Assembly: GCA_029834535.1 (NCBI GenBank)
Contig: JAQMWT010000543.1
Location: 1 to 63,967, forward strand
DNA: 63,967 nucleotides
Direction: 5' to 3'
From: Chrysophaeum taylorii
Taxonomy: Eukaryota; Sar; Pelagophyceae; Pelagomonadales; Pelagomonadaceae
Notes under the pieces: model-generated
Seen by the model: the letters and a program-made list of their open reading frames with translations, nothing else
Told to the model about the DNA's origin: nothing
Databases searched by the model: none
Part shown: positions 20,460 through 30,897 of the stretch, one piece after another
How positions within the stretch are numbered: position 1 is the first letter of the stretch
Layout: the number at the start of each line of letters is the position of its first letter
Position numbers and translations under genes: made by a program

Positions 20460-21245
20460 CTTGTCGAGACGATTTTTCATTAATGCGATACCATGTTGGG
20501 AAAGGTTGCACATAACACATAGCGAGAAATACACCAGGCGGGGGATGTCATAACAGTGCTCGGCATGTTGAGCCGAAGATAGGTGTTCTTCGATAAGCGT
20601 GGTGATTTCGTCTGTTTTTGTCTCGTCCTCCGTACATACATTCATAATCAATGGAGTACCAGGTGTATCAGTTTTATTGACACACTTGGTACAAAGTACA
20701 TGTACTTTGACTACTCCTTTGATTGGCGGAAATTTGTGCAAGCGAATGCCTTCGTTAACTGGTACATTCGGTGCGTTCCTGATCCTTTTTGTCTTTAAAC
20801 AGAGGAGCGAACTCCGGTAGTGAATATTGTCCACTTTGTTGTTAAGTTGTGCATAAGTAAGCAGCTGCTGCAGAGGCTGAGACCAGCATGATATATCGTT
20901 AGGAGGAGGTAGTAAGAAGTTGGGCGGGTGATGACCAAGCGAAAGAACGTTCCCAGACATCATCGCCATCACGTCAAACTTACAATTTTTTAACAAGAAG
21001 TACTCCGTGCTCTTAGCAGGGGTGACACCATCATGTCGAGTTGATCTTGACGTGGGGGTCACCTGTATTTTGGTTCTTTGAGCAACAGAGAGATACGACG
21101 GTCGTTTATGGTTGTTGGGTGATCCGGCAGGAACAAGTGTCGGATTCAAGGCATTAAAAGGTGATGATAAAGCGGATATTCCACCCCGTCCACGATTCAC
21201 TACTGAATATCGTCGTCGTGCTGCATCTTTATTCTTGGCAGGGTT
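20460..21245 (-). pseudogene. ORF3 N-terminal half (Cop2), interrupted by H2
   Basis: The start is chosen at the ATG giving MNPAKNKDAARRRYS, because Cop3 starts MNPTKNKDAASRRHS. It is open for about 262 codons up to the Helitron. It has a basic RG start (NRGRGG), then FNALNP, YFLLKNCKFDVMAMMSGN, PPNFLLPPP, LLCLKTKRIRNAP, NEGIRLHKFPPIKGVVKVH, the pair LCTKC and the pair LCVMC. The open frame and protein-level conservation between three copies suggest it was a functional protein. The gene lies about 105 bp after RNase H. Plant sireviruses also carry an extra ORF here, but I see no sequence resemblance. Confidence 0.75.
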
Positions 21246-21349
21246 CATCTTTTGTAAAAAAAGTATCAATGTTTTGTCAGCGAGCTGCAATTTTCGTTTC
21301 TGTAAGGGCTAGTTTAATATCATTGCGGACATAGTGACAAGGGTGATGA

Positions 21350-23423
21350 TTAAGCATCCTGCTGGACTATGGGTTGTTGTAGACCAAGTAACGTGCGAAA
21401 CCTAGCAAAGAATGGAGCACCGAAGGGCTTAGTGAATCCATCAGCAATATTTTGGGTGCCAGAAGCATGGTGCAAGCCAATACGTCTTAGGTGAACATAG
21501 TCACGAATACGAAACCAGCGTGTACTGATGGCTTTGGCTTTGGTTGCACTATCCGGATTATTCGATAAGTGGATGGCAGAAGCTGAATCTCCGAGTATGG
21601 GGCTGTTGCGTATGAATGACATGTCTGACGGGTGAGGATTGTCATGGGCATCGCAATCTAGTAGCAGATCTTTCCCTGGAGGTTGGCGAAGATAGTATTG
21701 CGGATTTATAGCAAAAGCCATTTCCGTCAGCAGTTTACGTAGCCAAACCACATCATCAGCACACATATTTAGGGCAATAAGCTCACTCTCATGTGTGGAA
21801 GTAGCCGTTATAGGCTGTAATTTGGATTTCCAAGTAATAAGGGAACCAAACAGAAAAATAGCATAACCAGTTGTGGATTAGGGATCTTGTTCGTATGAGG
21901 GCGCGTTATCAGCGTCGACGAACGCAACCAGTGGATCAAAATTACCTGAATCCACTTGTTCTTTAGTATAGTCCAACATGGTTGCCATATCAGTGCGATT
22001 GCCGATGATAGATCTAAGATGTTCCATTAGAGCGGAAGAACCAGAGTAGTACCATAATCGAAGATTGCGATTTTCTGGTTTGCGCAAGTAGCGAAGTACT
22101 CCTGTTAATACCTGGACGTGCAGATATTCTGGATTGTGCATTCCACGGGAGCAGCGACTGAGGCTTTGCGATAAATCAGGGCGACAGGCCAACTGTACAA
22201 AAGTGAGCTTGCCGAGTAGGGTGGAGAAGGTGTGCTGGATGAACTTGTCTATGTCGGAGGATGGTTCTCCAGTTTTAGATATAGTTGAAGGAGACATGGG
22301 GTAGATGTAGGACGTACATTTGCTAGTATAGGGTACTCTTCAAACAAGGCATTAATTTTAGCTTGGCAGTCGAGTGAGATGGAGCCATCGGTAGTGCGTG
22401 TTACTCGCATGCCTAGAAGAGTATGAACTTCTTCAAAGTCTTCAACGGAGTATTCTTTCTTTATGGCCTGTTGAAATTCACGACGTAGACTTTCCGCACA
22501 GATGACGACAGCATCATCCACTGGTAGAGTACAAAGTAAAAACGTAGCGTCGGTTTGGACTTTGGCATAGATCTAATTATCTGTTCGGAAGCGTCGATAT
22601 CCTAACGTGTCAAAGAAACCGTTTGTGGTTTGGTTCCAGTGTGCAGGGCTCTGTCGTAATCCACAAAGAGATTTGAGCAGTATTGGGAGACGTCGTCCCT
22701 GGTACTTTGCGTCTTCTGGGTCCAGTAGGTGAATACCTTGTGGCAATTTAACGTAGATATGAGAATCTATGGGGGCTTGGACAAACGCGTTGGGCACATC
22801 TATGTGATAGACAGGAAGTCTGAGGTGTGATGCGAGAGCTAGAACACAACGAATACCAGTGAGCTGCGCCATTGGACTGAATGTATTGAAGAAGTCGGTG
22901 CCAAGTGAAGCTAAAAATCCCCTCAGGACCAATCTCGCTTTATGTTTGATGTATTCGCCGTTGTCTTTATACGTAATACCAGCCGGGTATCAATAGGCTT
23001 GGAGTTGGCCATGGGCAACGATAACTTGAAGCAGTAAAATTGGACAATATCAAAAATCTCCTTGGAAATTGCGGAGATGTAAGCCTTGCGGTCAGCATCT
23101 GAAAGACATTTTAGGCAGGTCAACTCATATTCATCAATATCGATATCCTTGCCTTGAATTTTATATTTATATTCGTCCGGACCAACAGTGCTGGGATCTT
23201 GAGCGTGAGTTTGGTGGATGTTCTTGTAAGAATCAGCAATACCGGTAGTATGATCGGGATCGGGAGTTTCGACAAGTTGAATGACAAGTAGAGGATCATC
23301 TCCAAGGTGTGCATCGATGTAATGAGACTGCACAGTGATGTAGTCTTCAATGGCGGAGAGGTGGGGTTCTGAGGCGCCGTAAGAAGCATAGTTATGATCC
23401 ATAACAAAATGGGGCGTTAGCAA
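21350..23423 (-). pseudogene. Copia reverse transcriptase and RNase H (Cop2)
   Basis: RT N-terminus at 22923-23423 and 22573-22932: STPIDTRLVLRIKT-type block, GTDFFNTFSPMAQLTGIR, YHIDVPNAFVQAPI, SLCGLRQSPAHWNQ. 22249-22521 carries LPVDDAVVICAE in the YVDD position (Pro for Tyr). 21878-22297 is the connection region, and 21350-21766 is RNase H with LGDSASAIHLS and NIADGFTKPF. Four frames are needed, so it is inactive. It is followed by ORF3 after about 105 bp. Confidence 0.8.
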
Positions 23424-25830
23424 GCATTTTGAGCGGGAGGAACTTGAAAAGCTTGAGCGTGTTCAGAAATTAGATGAACAAGAGCACGAGGAAGGTGGAA
23501 GTCCGAGAGGCGGAAGTCGTCGAGGAGATGAACAGGGGTGGCAGCCGACGGATGGCTAAGGCTACTATGACACATACCAGAAGAAGACTGGAATAGCGCT
23601 TGATGAACATGATGATGAAGAGTTTGTGTAAATTCCCCCTCTGGAGGCATAGCCATCCAGTGGATGCCATGAGCAGCATGAAGGGAGTGGAGGGTGGGGT
23701 CGCAGAAGGTAATGTACTGCTTGGAGAGGTCATACTTGAAGTCAGCAAGCGCACCACCAGCTTGTTTATAAGCGGCAACGGTTGGCGAAGCAATGCGGGT
23801 GAGAACAGCATTGAGATTAGTCTTGCGACGAGGCTGAGGGTGATTAGGACCGCGGGTGAGACGAAGGACGTCTTGTGAGTATAGGGACCGATAGGATTGT
23901 AAAATGGGTAAAGCATTGGACGGCACTTCAGATGCCGTAGGTGTGGCGACAGAAGCAGCGGGAGCACAGGCTGGAACTGAAGTTGGAGCTGGTGCTGGAG
24001 GTGAGGTATTCCCCCTCTCGTGTTCAGTGTCGTGAGACACAGCATTCCCCCTCTGCAACGCATCACTGGGGGTGCTTTGAACAGAAAAGGGTATCTCAGG
24101 TGAAGGTGCGGGTGGGGGATGTTGTTCGTAATCGGGAGGAGAATTAGAAGTTAGATGAGGAAAGGTAAGTTTAGATGAGACACGGACTTGGCCGTTCTCA
24201 GGATTAAGGACAACATCAGCTAAGTGGTTAACATGGGGTGTAACCAGAGGGTTAATGACATTAGCGCCACATAAGTAAATGTAAGGACGACAACGAGGTT
24301 CATACTTGTGAAATTCATTAGATTCCAAATGCAAATAACAAACAGAACCGAAAGGTTTGAGGTAGTCTTGTTGGGGAACATTACATTGGTCCAACAAAAC
24401 TTGTTGGGGACTTAACACTTTATTATAAATGCGTTTGAGTGAGACATTACGGAGGAGATTGTACGACTGAATGGCATGTATAACAGCCCACGGATAGTGT
24501 GGGGCCGGATCTGTTAGGGGGTGACCTTTATAGGATACATTGAGCATATGCCGGAGTCGTGTAGACGCAGCAGTTGCAATATGGCCCACAGCGGCTTCTA
24601 CTTCGTGATTAAACACATGCAAGTAGGGAGGGAAAGCAGACATATTAATGCCATGCTCAACACGAAAGGGAGTAGTAATGTGTTGAGACAAATAGGGTTT
24701 AAAAGAGTCACAGTAAATTTGCTTTAATTGCACATGAACATAAGTGGAGCAAAAGTTACGAACAAACTCGAGGGCATTACAAAATTCGCTAGCATTAGTA
24801 GTACGACAAAAGTATACTAACAAAAATTTAGAGATGAGACATTTGAAAACTAAAAATGTGTCGAAAAGAACCCCATTCGGACAGGACAGATACGTAGCCA
24901 CCATCGCATGCCCAGGCTTCACCAGGTTGAAAGACTTTTTCAAAGGAAGGTTGCTTGGTAAGGTGATGTGGATGAGGAAAACGTTTTTTATGTAAGGTAC
25001 AATCCACACAAAACTTACGGTAGGGCACATCTGAAGGATGATGTCCCGGGCTGGCGATGACCTGAACAGCTTTTATAGCTTGAGAGTCGCTGGAATGGTG
25101 GGTGTTGTGGAAGTTCGTAGCACGTCTTTGGGCATCGCGAAAAGCAAGAGTACCTCTAGCATGGACTTTTCTGTCAAAAGAAGCATGTTTCTCGTGTAAC
25201 TGTCTTGGGGTTATGAGAGGAATAGGTTTCGTTTTTGTTTGAGATATATATGGTTCATCTAAGGATGAGACGTTAGACATGAATACATGTGCTACTGAGT
25301 CGACATGGAAAGAAGGAAAGTTCTGATTAGACGAGAGGTTGTCACAACATTGAAATATTTTATTGGAAACATATAACATTGTGATAGAACTCAGGTTTAG
25401 TTGTAGGGATGAGTCAGTTTGAAAAATGTTAGTGGAAAATGTTGACCTATAGTTTTTGGTTAGAGAAGTATGATCAGGGTCGATAGGTGGTGATAACGTT
25501 AATTTACGTAAATCATAGACAAGCTGACACAAATGTGTATAAATTACATGATAAGTCCCAGCCGGGATAGCATTAGCGATCATGTCACAACAAAGGTCCG
25601 GGGACAAAGACAACAGAAAATTAATCTGGTGCGCTGTGAAGTTATTGGCGCGTGCCAATTCGCGAGTTGAGTAGTGTCGGATGCGATCAAGTCGTGGATC
25701 GTAAAGGATCATGTTCGCAAATCCACGAATAGTCGGGGTTGGTGTATGGATAGGATGAACTTTAGCGCCCTTCTTTCTATCGCTAGATGTAATAAAGCCG
25801 AGGTACCTGCTTTGAGACAAATGCATGTCA
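23417..25830 (-). pseudogene. Copia integrase with long C-terminal extension (Cop2)
   Basis: 24828-25826 gives a linker with RANNFTAHQINFLLSL and NAIPAGTYHVIYTH, then the zinc-binding H-H-C-C region (GHHPSDVPYRKFCVDCTLH) and the catalytic ACDGGYVSVLSEWG. 23417-25030 gives a second aspartate (IYCDSFKPYLSQH), the glutamate helix FNHEVEAAVGHIATAASTR, YPWAVIHAIQSYN and then a proline/alanine-rich extension of about 250 residues with DALQRGN. A single frameshift near 24830-25030 separates the parts. Confidence 0.8.
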
Positions 25831-25871
25831 CTTAAAGAGAAAATTTTATCGATGAATTCAACGTGGTTGGA

Positions 25872-26228
25872 CTAAAAGATAAAAGAATCCTGAAGCACAT
25901 GTGAAGTGAAGGAGACAGGTGTTTGCACGAGGCGACGGGTGTCTTGGGTTTCATTACTGTGGTGGTAAGCTTGACACAACCAAAGAAAGCCGGTCACAGG
26001 ATCGAGAGTAGCTGTCTTGTCGATTCCGGATTCGTGCGTTTGGAAGGTACAAGTTTCACCAAATGAATTAATGTGTGCCTGGTATTTAGAAGAAGGATAG
26101 GTAACTGTGATGTCTCCACATGTATGTCTTCCGCCTGTGATGTAGATAATGGAAGAGCTCGAGGATTTATTCAAAAATAACCTGTGAGATGGTTGGTTAT
26201 ATTCGATAGTTGTAATACGAAAATACAC
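25872..26228 (-). pseudogene. Linker after the methyltransferase (Cop2)
   Basis: Open frame with NSFGETCTFQTHESGIDKTA and PVTGFLWLCQAYHHS, overlapping the end of the methyltransferase frame by 58 bases in another frame. Cop1 has a degenerate counterpart (5547-5940). I do not recognise the family. It could be a further part of the methyltransferase-integrase polyprotein. Confidence 0.4.
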
Positions 26229-27165
26229 AGGTAAGGTGGTAGAGTTTGGGAACAGCGTCCCATAATATTATTGAGGATGACAAACGCCTTCAGTTCAATG
26301 GGCGAAGTCATACACGTAAGGGGCTTCCTTGAATTCGTTAATAATCCCAAGCGAAAGTTAGAAATGCCCTCCATTTCGTCTTGAGATGGGTGTTCGGTCG
26401 TTTTATGCGAATGTAGGAACAGCATGGTTAGCGTTTCTAGCTCGGTAACAGTTAGGCGAACGGGCCCCGTGCGACTGAAGGTGCTGTAAGTTTTAGGTAT
26501 GGAAACAAATGGTACGTCAGAGAAGACTTGTGTCCATGGCTCATCGACAAGTAGCTTTCGACTTATGGTATTAGCGTGATCCGCAATGTCCAGGGAGGAA
26601 GTTACTCGCTTATTGGGCCAGTTATACTGGCGGGCAACGAGGATCCATCTTCCCCGTGCTTGGTAGTCTCCACACAAGTAACAGGGAAAGCGATCGCATA
26701 TATCCACCGTGTAATGCATTGTAGAGAAGATCAGATTGGCAACTCGTATATGATCTTCATAGGATGCAGAGTGTGGTGGTGTCATCTCCATAAAAAGAAC
26801 AAGGGGCTTTAAAAGCTCAAGTACACTTAGAGCACTTGGGAACAAGGAGTCATCCATATCTCGCTCGAAGGTTGATATAGATCTCCCGTTGATTATGTTG
26901 CGATTAGTACATGGGGAAGTCAATTCCACAATATCAGAGTAGTATCGAGCACGTTCTGCGTCTGATGCGCGATGCAAATAGGTTAGCAACTTTGGAGGGG
27001 ACGGAAACACTTCAATGGAATTGTCAAACCGTCTTCGAAGCATATGCGTAAGATTTTCATCAACAGGAACTTTAACGTTAATGTTGATTCGCAAGTCATT
27101 GGAGGCGCAAGCCAAGAATGCAGGAGTAGACAACCCTGAACAAAGTATTGTTACAGTGGGTGCGC
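26171..27165 (-). CDS. C5-cytosine DNA methyltransferase-like domain (Cop2)
   Basis: The open frame runs 26171-27241 (356 codons), but its first 12 codons are in SINE S4; the domain proper starts near 27165. Numbered from 27241: motif I-like ILCSGLSTPAF (residues 32-42, usual F.G.G replaced by C.G.S), a V-D-E position at 60-62, motif IV TSPCTNRN with candidate catalytic Cys 111, motif VI position FMEMTPP with Glu 152 (EMT for ENV), motif VIII GDYQARGRW (Gln 194, QxRxR), SLDIADHA near 215, then RLTVTELETLTMLF resembling the R.LTxxE block before motif IX. Such enzymes transfer methyl from S-adenosylmethionine to cytosine C5. The position between protease and integrase means it is part of the element. 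Whether it is catalytic is unknown. Confidence 0.7.
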
Positions 27166-27204
27166 GTGAGCTAGAGTTGGATGTTATGGTATGAAGCAAA
27201 CTTG

Positions 27205-27275
27205 AGCATGTCCGGCCTGGCTCCCATGCTCTGGCTCCCATGCCTCGGGGGTGGTCTGAAGTTAGTTAGCTAGTT
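27205..27275 (+). mobile_element. SINE-like element S4, strongly 5'-truncated
   Basis: About 71 bp of the 3' end of the SINE (TCCGGCCTGGCTCCCATGCT, with a short internal duplication, then AGTTAGTTAGCTAGTT), flanked by the 10-bp duplication AGCAAACTTG (27195-27204 and 27276-27285). Element plus duplication add 81 bp, a multiple of three, so the frame relation of protease and methyltransferase is kept. Confidence 0.75.
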
Positions 27276-27298
27276 AGCAAACTTGGGTTAAACTTGCG

Positions 27299-28321
27299 TC
27301 ATACAGGGGGTGAGAAATGCTTGCGAACATAAGGCAACTGTGAGTGCATGGAATCCAGAATAAGCCACGGGATATAGATTGCACGTTCTAGTAATTTGGA
27401 GTAGAGTTTCGGCATCTCACGTTGTTCGTTGATAGCACTTAATTTAAACTGTAATGAGCGAAGCTCCATCTTTCGAGCTTTACCTTGCTTTAGCGAATAG
27501 ATTGGGAGCGTAGGAAATAGGCTGTTTAAACTAAACAGAGTAATCTTGACGTTGTCGTCAATCTTGCTATGGATAGTTGACTGTCCTTTAAATTCAACCC
27601 CATAGAGATGTATACCAAGTTTATCTTCTCCCTGAGTCATGCTGATGATGTGCAAATCAGGATCGTTATACTGATTTTGCTTGGGTAGGAAAAGAGCAAC
27701 ATCTAGCTTGACGTAGCCGACGTTAGGATGCTTTGGGAGAGCAGGAATAACAGTTCTTATTATCATTGCGTGGGTGATGCTTTGAGTGTCCGTAGCCGTC
27801 TGGATGGCGGGCGACAAGGATTCGGGCAGCTTAACGATGTGTAGTGGGTCAGCATAACGTTTGAAGTTAACCACGTGTTGGGAGGCACATGTGTCTGCAT
27901 ACCCAGGTGTAGTCATTAATGGTAAGTTGTACTCATTATACAACTTAAGCATTGTTGCGTAACACGCATGTGTAGAGCTTTGACCAACGACATGCTGCGT
28001 CATAAAACTTTGCGTTTGTTCGGAAGGTACAACAACGAGTGTAAAACCATTATCTAATTTTGGAAGCAACCTAGGGGGCTCTGTGCCATCCTCGTTCTCT
28101 CCGTCATTTTGATTATTGGAAAGCTCAGAATTATGAGGAGTTTCCCGTGCTTGACGACGAACGATAGCATTCTGTGCTTTGGCATTTATGTGCTGCAGTA
28201 ATGGTTGAGGAATATTATCGATTTCTTCATCTTTGATAGAAAGAAAGGTATGAAAAATCTTTTCCGTTTCAGCAGTCCCCCTCTGCTCCGCATCACTACG
28301 CTGCAGGAGCAGATGTATCAA
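27299..28321 (-). CDS. Aspartic protease region (Cop2)
   Basis: An open frame of 340 codons with the active-site block GYADTCASQHVV, IQTATDTQSITHAMI, PNVGYVKLDVALFL and KMELRSLQFKLS, aligning with the Cop4 and Cop1 proteases. The triad reads D-T-C-A. It ends in a UGA codon; with SINE S4 removed, the methyltransferase follows in the same frame after about 30 codons and no other stop. It overlaps the upstream gag frame (28296-29270) by 26 bases, which could be a programmed or degenerate frameshift. Confidence 0.7.
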   Translation of the reverse strand: MIHLLLQRSDAEQRGTAETEKIFHTFLSIKDEEIDNIPQPLLQHINAKAQNAIVRRQARETPHNSELSNNQNDGENEDGTEPPRLLPKLDNGFTLVVVPSEQTQSFMTQHVVGQSSTHACYATMLKLYNEYNLPLMTTPGYADTCASQHVVNFKRYADPLHIVKLPESLSPAIQTATDTQSITHAMIIRTVIPALPKHPNVGYVKLDVALFLPKQNQYNDPDLHIISMTQGEDKLGIHLYGVEFKGQSTIHSKIDDNVKITLFSLNSLFPTLPIYSLKQGKARKMELRSLQFKLSAINEQREMPKLYSKLLERAIYIPWLILDSMHSQLPYVRKHFSPPV

Positions 28322-29472
28322 CTTGATCCTTTTCTTCTGCGATGTGAGACTCTTGAGACTCTTTATCTGTCTCTATAAAGTTCGAGATGGTGTTGGACAT
28401 TGTATCAACGCGTGATAGGTATAGGTGAACTTGAGTGGCTTCCTCAGGATCAAGAGTCTGCGCAGAGGCTTGAGAAGCGGTGGTCCAGAGGGTACTTAGT
28501 AGGCTCTTCAGTTCTTCTTGTACCATTCTATAGTCGGTAGAAGGATTGGGATTCGCTTCCTGTAATTTACCAAACAGATGGCGAAGACGGTCAACTTGAT
28601 AAGTAGCCCGATCCATTAATGACATATTGGAGCGTGAGTTGCGGTTAGTGGATTGTGAATAGACAGGACGGTCGAAACTGGTGCCTTTAACATTATAATT
28701 TGAAGGTGGACGATAGTAAGACGTGTCTCGAGGTGAGATTGTAGACGCTTTATCTTTAGCGTTACGCAGTTTACGAGCGTTGAAACCAGATTGTCCAGCG
28801 ACTGTAGCCAACAATGAGTAGGCATTGTTTAACGAGTCATGGGACTGGTGAATGGTATCCTTTTGCAGTACTTTAGGTGGCTTGGAGGCGGTAGTACCAG
28901 GGATGTGCGGAATCCAAGAGGCTGGTTTATCCAAGCGTCGGTTAGTTGAAAACTTCGTCTCATTATACACCTTCAATAAGAACTCCAGTAACGGGCGAAC
29001 ATCAGTAGGATCCACTAATTTCAAAACATCAGGATCACGAGTAGAGGTGTTGCTCGAACGTGACTCATATAGTTTACACCAGTCTAACAGAGATTGTGCG
29101 TTGCGTTCATGATCATTGGGGTTGGCATATAAACGATAAATCTCCTCGTGAGCCTTGAGGGCTATTATAGAGTCGTTAAACTGAACTGAACTGAATGAAG
29201 CTTCTTCTTTATTAAGTTGTTTGGCCTGAGTTTGAAAAGCAAGAAGTTGTTCTATACATGAGCGTGCCAATTAACATCTAAGGACATTCGATTGAATTGT
29301 GATTTATTTCACTAACATCTGTACAAGATACAGTATCGTAGTAATAATAGGACATTAACATTATTGCTCTGGTTTTGTTTGGGTGCGCAGTTATCGCATA
29401 AATTTCTTTGAGTTGTGCCCACATAGCGAGGGCGGGGCCATCTTGAGATTCCAAATCGAAAAACGTGTACAA
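28296..29472 (-). pseudogene. Gag, middle and C-terminal parts (Cop2)
   Basis: 29278-29472 (MYTFFDLESQDGPALAMW, PNKTRAIMLMSYYYYD) aligns with Cop4 gag near 60890-61040. 28296-29270 continues with IYEEI-like and YESRSSNT blocks, RLDKPASWIPHIPG, FNARKLRNAKDKAS, YRPPSNY and a C-terminal helix. A frameshift separates the two. Gag would form the particle. No CCHC zinc knuckle is visible. Confidence 0.7.
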
Positions 29473-29606
29473 GAACCCCGCGTAGGTCTCGGAATATTTA
29501 TACCAATCGGCATTAGAAAGACCTGAGAAGGATATATTGGTTAGAGATGGATCGCATACAATTGAATTAGGGAATTGGGCGTTTAAATTCTCAAGTACAA
29601 GTTTAA

Positions 29607-29968
29607 AAACTAACTAACTAACTTCAGACCTCTCCCGAGCATGGGAGCCAGGCCGGGCCGACAGGAGCCAGTCCGGAATCACGGGCCTGTAGACGAGGAG
29701 CGCCGAAAGGTCGGTCGGCGGAGAGTGACCATCAATCGCCATGCGACGAGGAGACCGCGATGTGACTGACAACGAACTCGTCGACAACCTTCCGTCTTCG
29801 CCCCCCGGCCATACACCGTCCCACTGCGAACGTTCCGGCTGCCAACCGGCCCGCCCGGGAGGCGAATAGGTGCCAACCTACGCCGGGAGGGCGGATGCCC
29901 TCGCAAGGCTCAGGATTCATGAGGCACCGTCCTCCATCGCAACCGCAGTCGGCGATCATGGTATGGTT
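29607..29968 (-). mobile_element. SINE-like element S5
   Basis: Near full-length copy, tail AACTAACTAAC at the left and head GTCGGCGATCATGG at the right, flanked by a perfect 13-bp duplication AGTACAAGTTTAA (29594-29606 and 29969-29981). It interrupts Cop2 gag. It lacks an 8-bp block (AAGCTTGT) present in S1-S3. Confidence 0.85.
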
Positions 29969-29981
29969 AGTACAAGTTTAA

Positions 29982-30414
29982 CATCGTCTTTTAATTCGGG
30001 ACGAACAAGATTAAAAGACTCTTGAAAGAAGAGTCGTTCAAGATCATTACGTTCATCGACAGATAGTCGATGGGTGTGATTTATATGCCACGTCTTGAGG
30101 TAGTCAGGGAGTGCGTCTTCATCTGGAAGATGAAGTTCGTTGACTTTCTATAATTTCCATCGGGAAAGAATGATATTAACTTCGTGGTCGATCAGTTGGT
30201 TGTACTCCGGGGCATTCCGCGTGTAAGCTTCATATGAATCGAAGCAAAACAACGCGTCCGCATATGGGCTTGTCATGTGCCTACGAAGCATTTCGAGTTG
30301 CAGACTGACCTTAGTTGAATTGTCTTGGAAACGAAGCCCTTCGTTTAATTTATCAACAAGAGGCTGTTCCTGCTTATAAATATCCGTGGTGGATATAGGT
30401 TTGAGCCTTGCCAT
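29982..30414 (-). pseudogene. Gag N-terminus (Cop2)
   Basis: The frame 30148-30414 starts MARLKPISTTDIYKQEQPLV, aligned with Cop4 MAEHAARAAPKAITGADILK, and has DALFCFDSYEAYTRNAPEYN against DAFLEYDSYEAYTRSCKDYE. A stop at 30148 ends the frame. Homologous sequence continues in another frame to SINE S5. Confidence 0.65.
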
Positions 30415-30429
30415 TGTTATGACCTACTC

Positions 30430-30882
30430 GAGGTAGGTTAGAGGCTTGATTGATAGGCTCGACACATAAGAATGAAGGGTTTCTTTAGTGCGGGTACATA
30501 TGTACAGTACGCTATATTTGAGCGTGGATTTATTCACAAGACTAAACAAAGCAACATGCCACTTAAACATGATGATTTGAGACCGAAGAATGGATTAATT
30601 CTCGAGCAGTCAGTCTTTTGTTGGGGAATGGAAGGGAAAACCCACACAAGTTTCCGCGGCTTGTGTAGGAAAATTTTAGTTTTATTAGTTATGCGAGTGC
30701 ACGTGACCAGTGACCGACCCAACTCGGTCATGAACCAACTTAACTGGTGGACACGCACCGTCACACAACAAATATGTACAGTAGACCACCGCCAAACACA
30801 TTGTCGCGTTGTACTCGTGATCAGGCGCAAACTGATCACTCCATTATACGCGCAACACAGTTGGGCTGACACACCTACGCAT
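30430..30882. other. Untranslated leader of Cop2
   Basis: About 450 bp between the PBS and gag. On the minus strand no frame matches gag of Cop4. It probably includes packaging signals, but none can be identified. Confidence 0.4.
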
Positions 30883-30896
30883 CTGGGCCCATAACC
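30883..30896 (-). other. Primer-binding site of Cop2 (initiator tRNA-Met anticodon half)
   Basis: On the minus strand GGTTATGGGCCCAG lies just after the 5' LTR. It is the complement of CTGGGCCCATAACC, the anticodon stem-loop of eukaryotic initiator tRNA-Met, as in Drosophila copia, where a half-tRNA primes reverse transcription. The same 14 bases follow the Cop4 LTR (59775-59788). Confidence 0.8.
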
Positions 30897-30897
30897 T

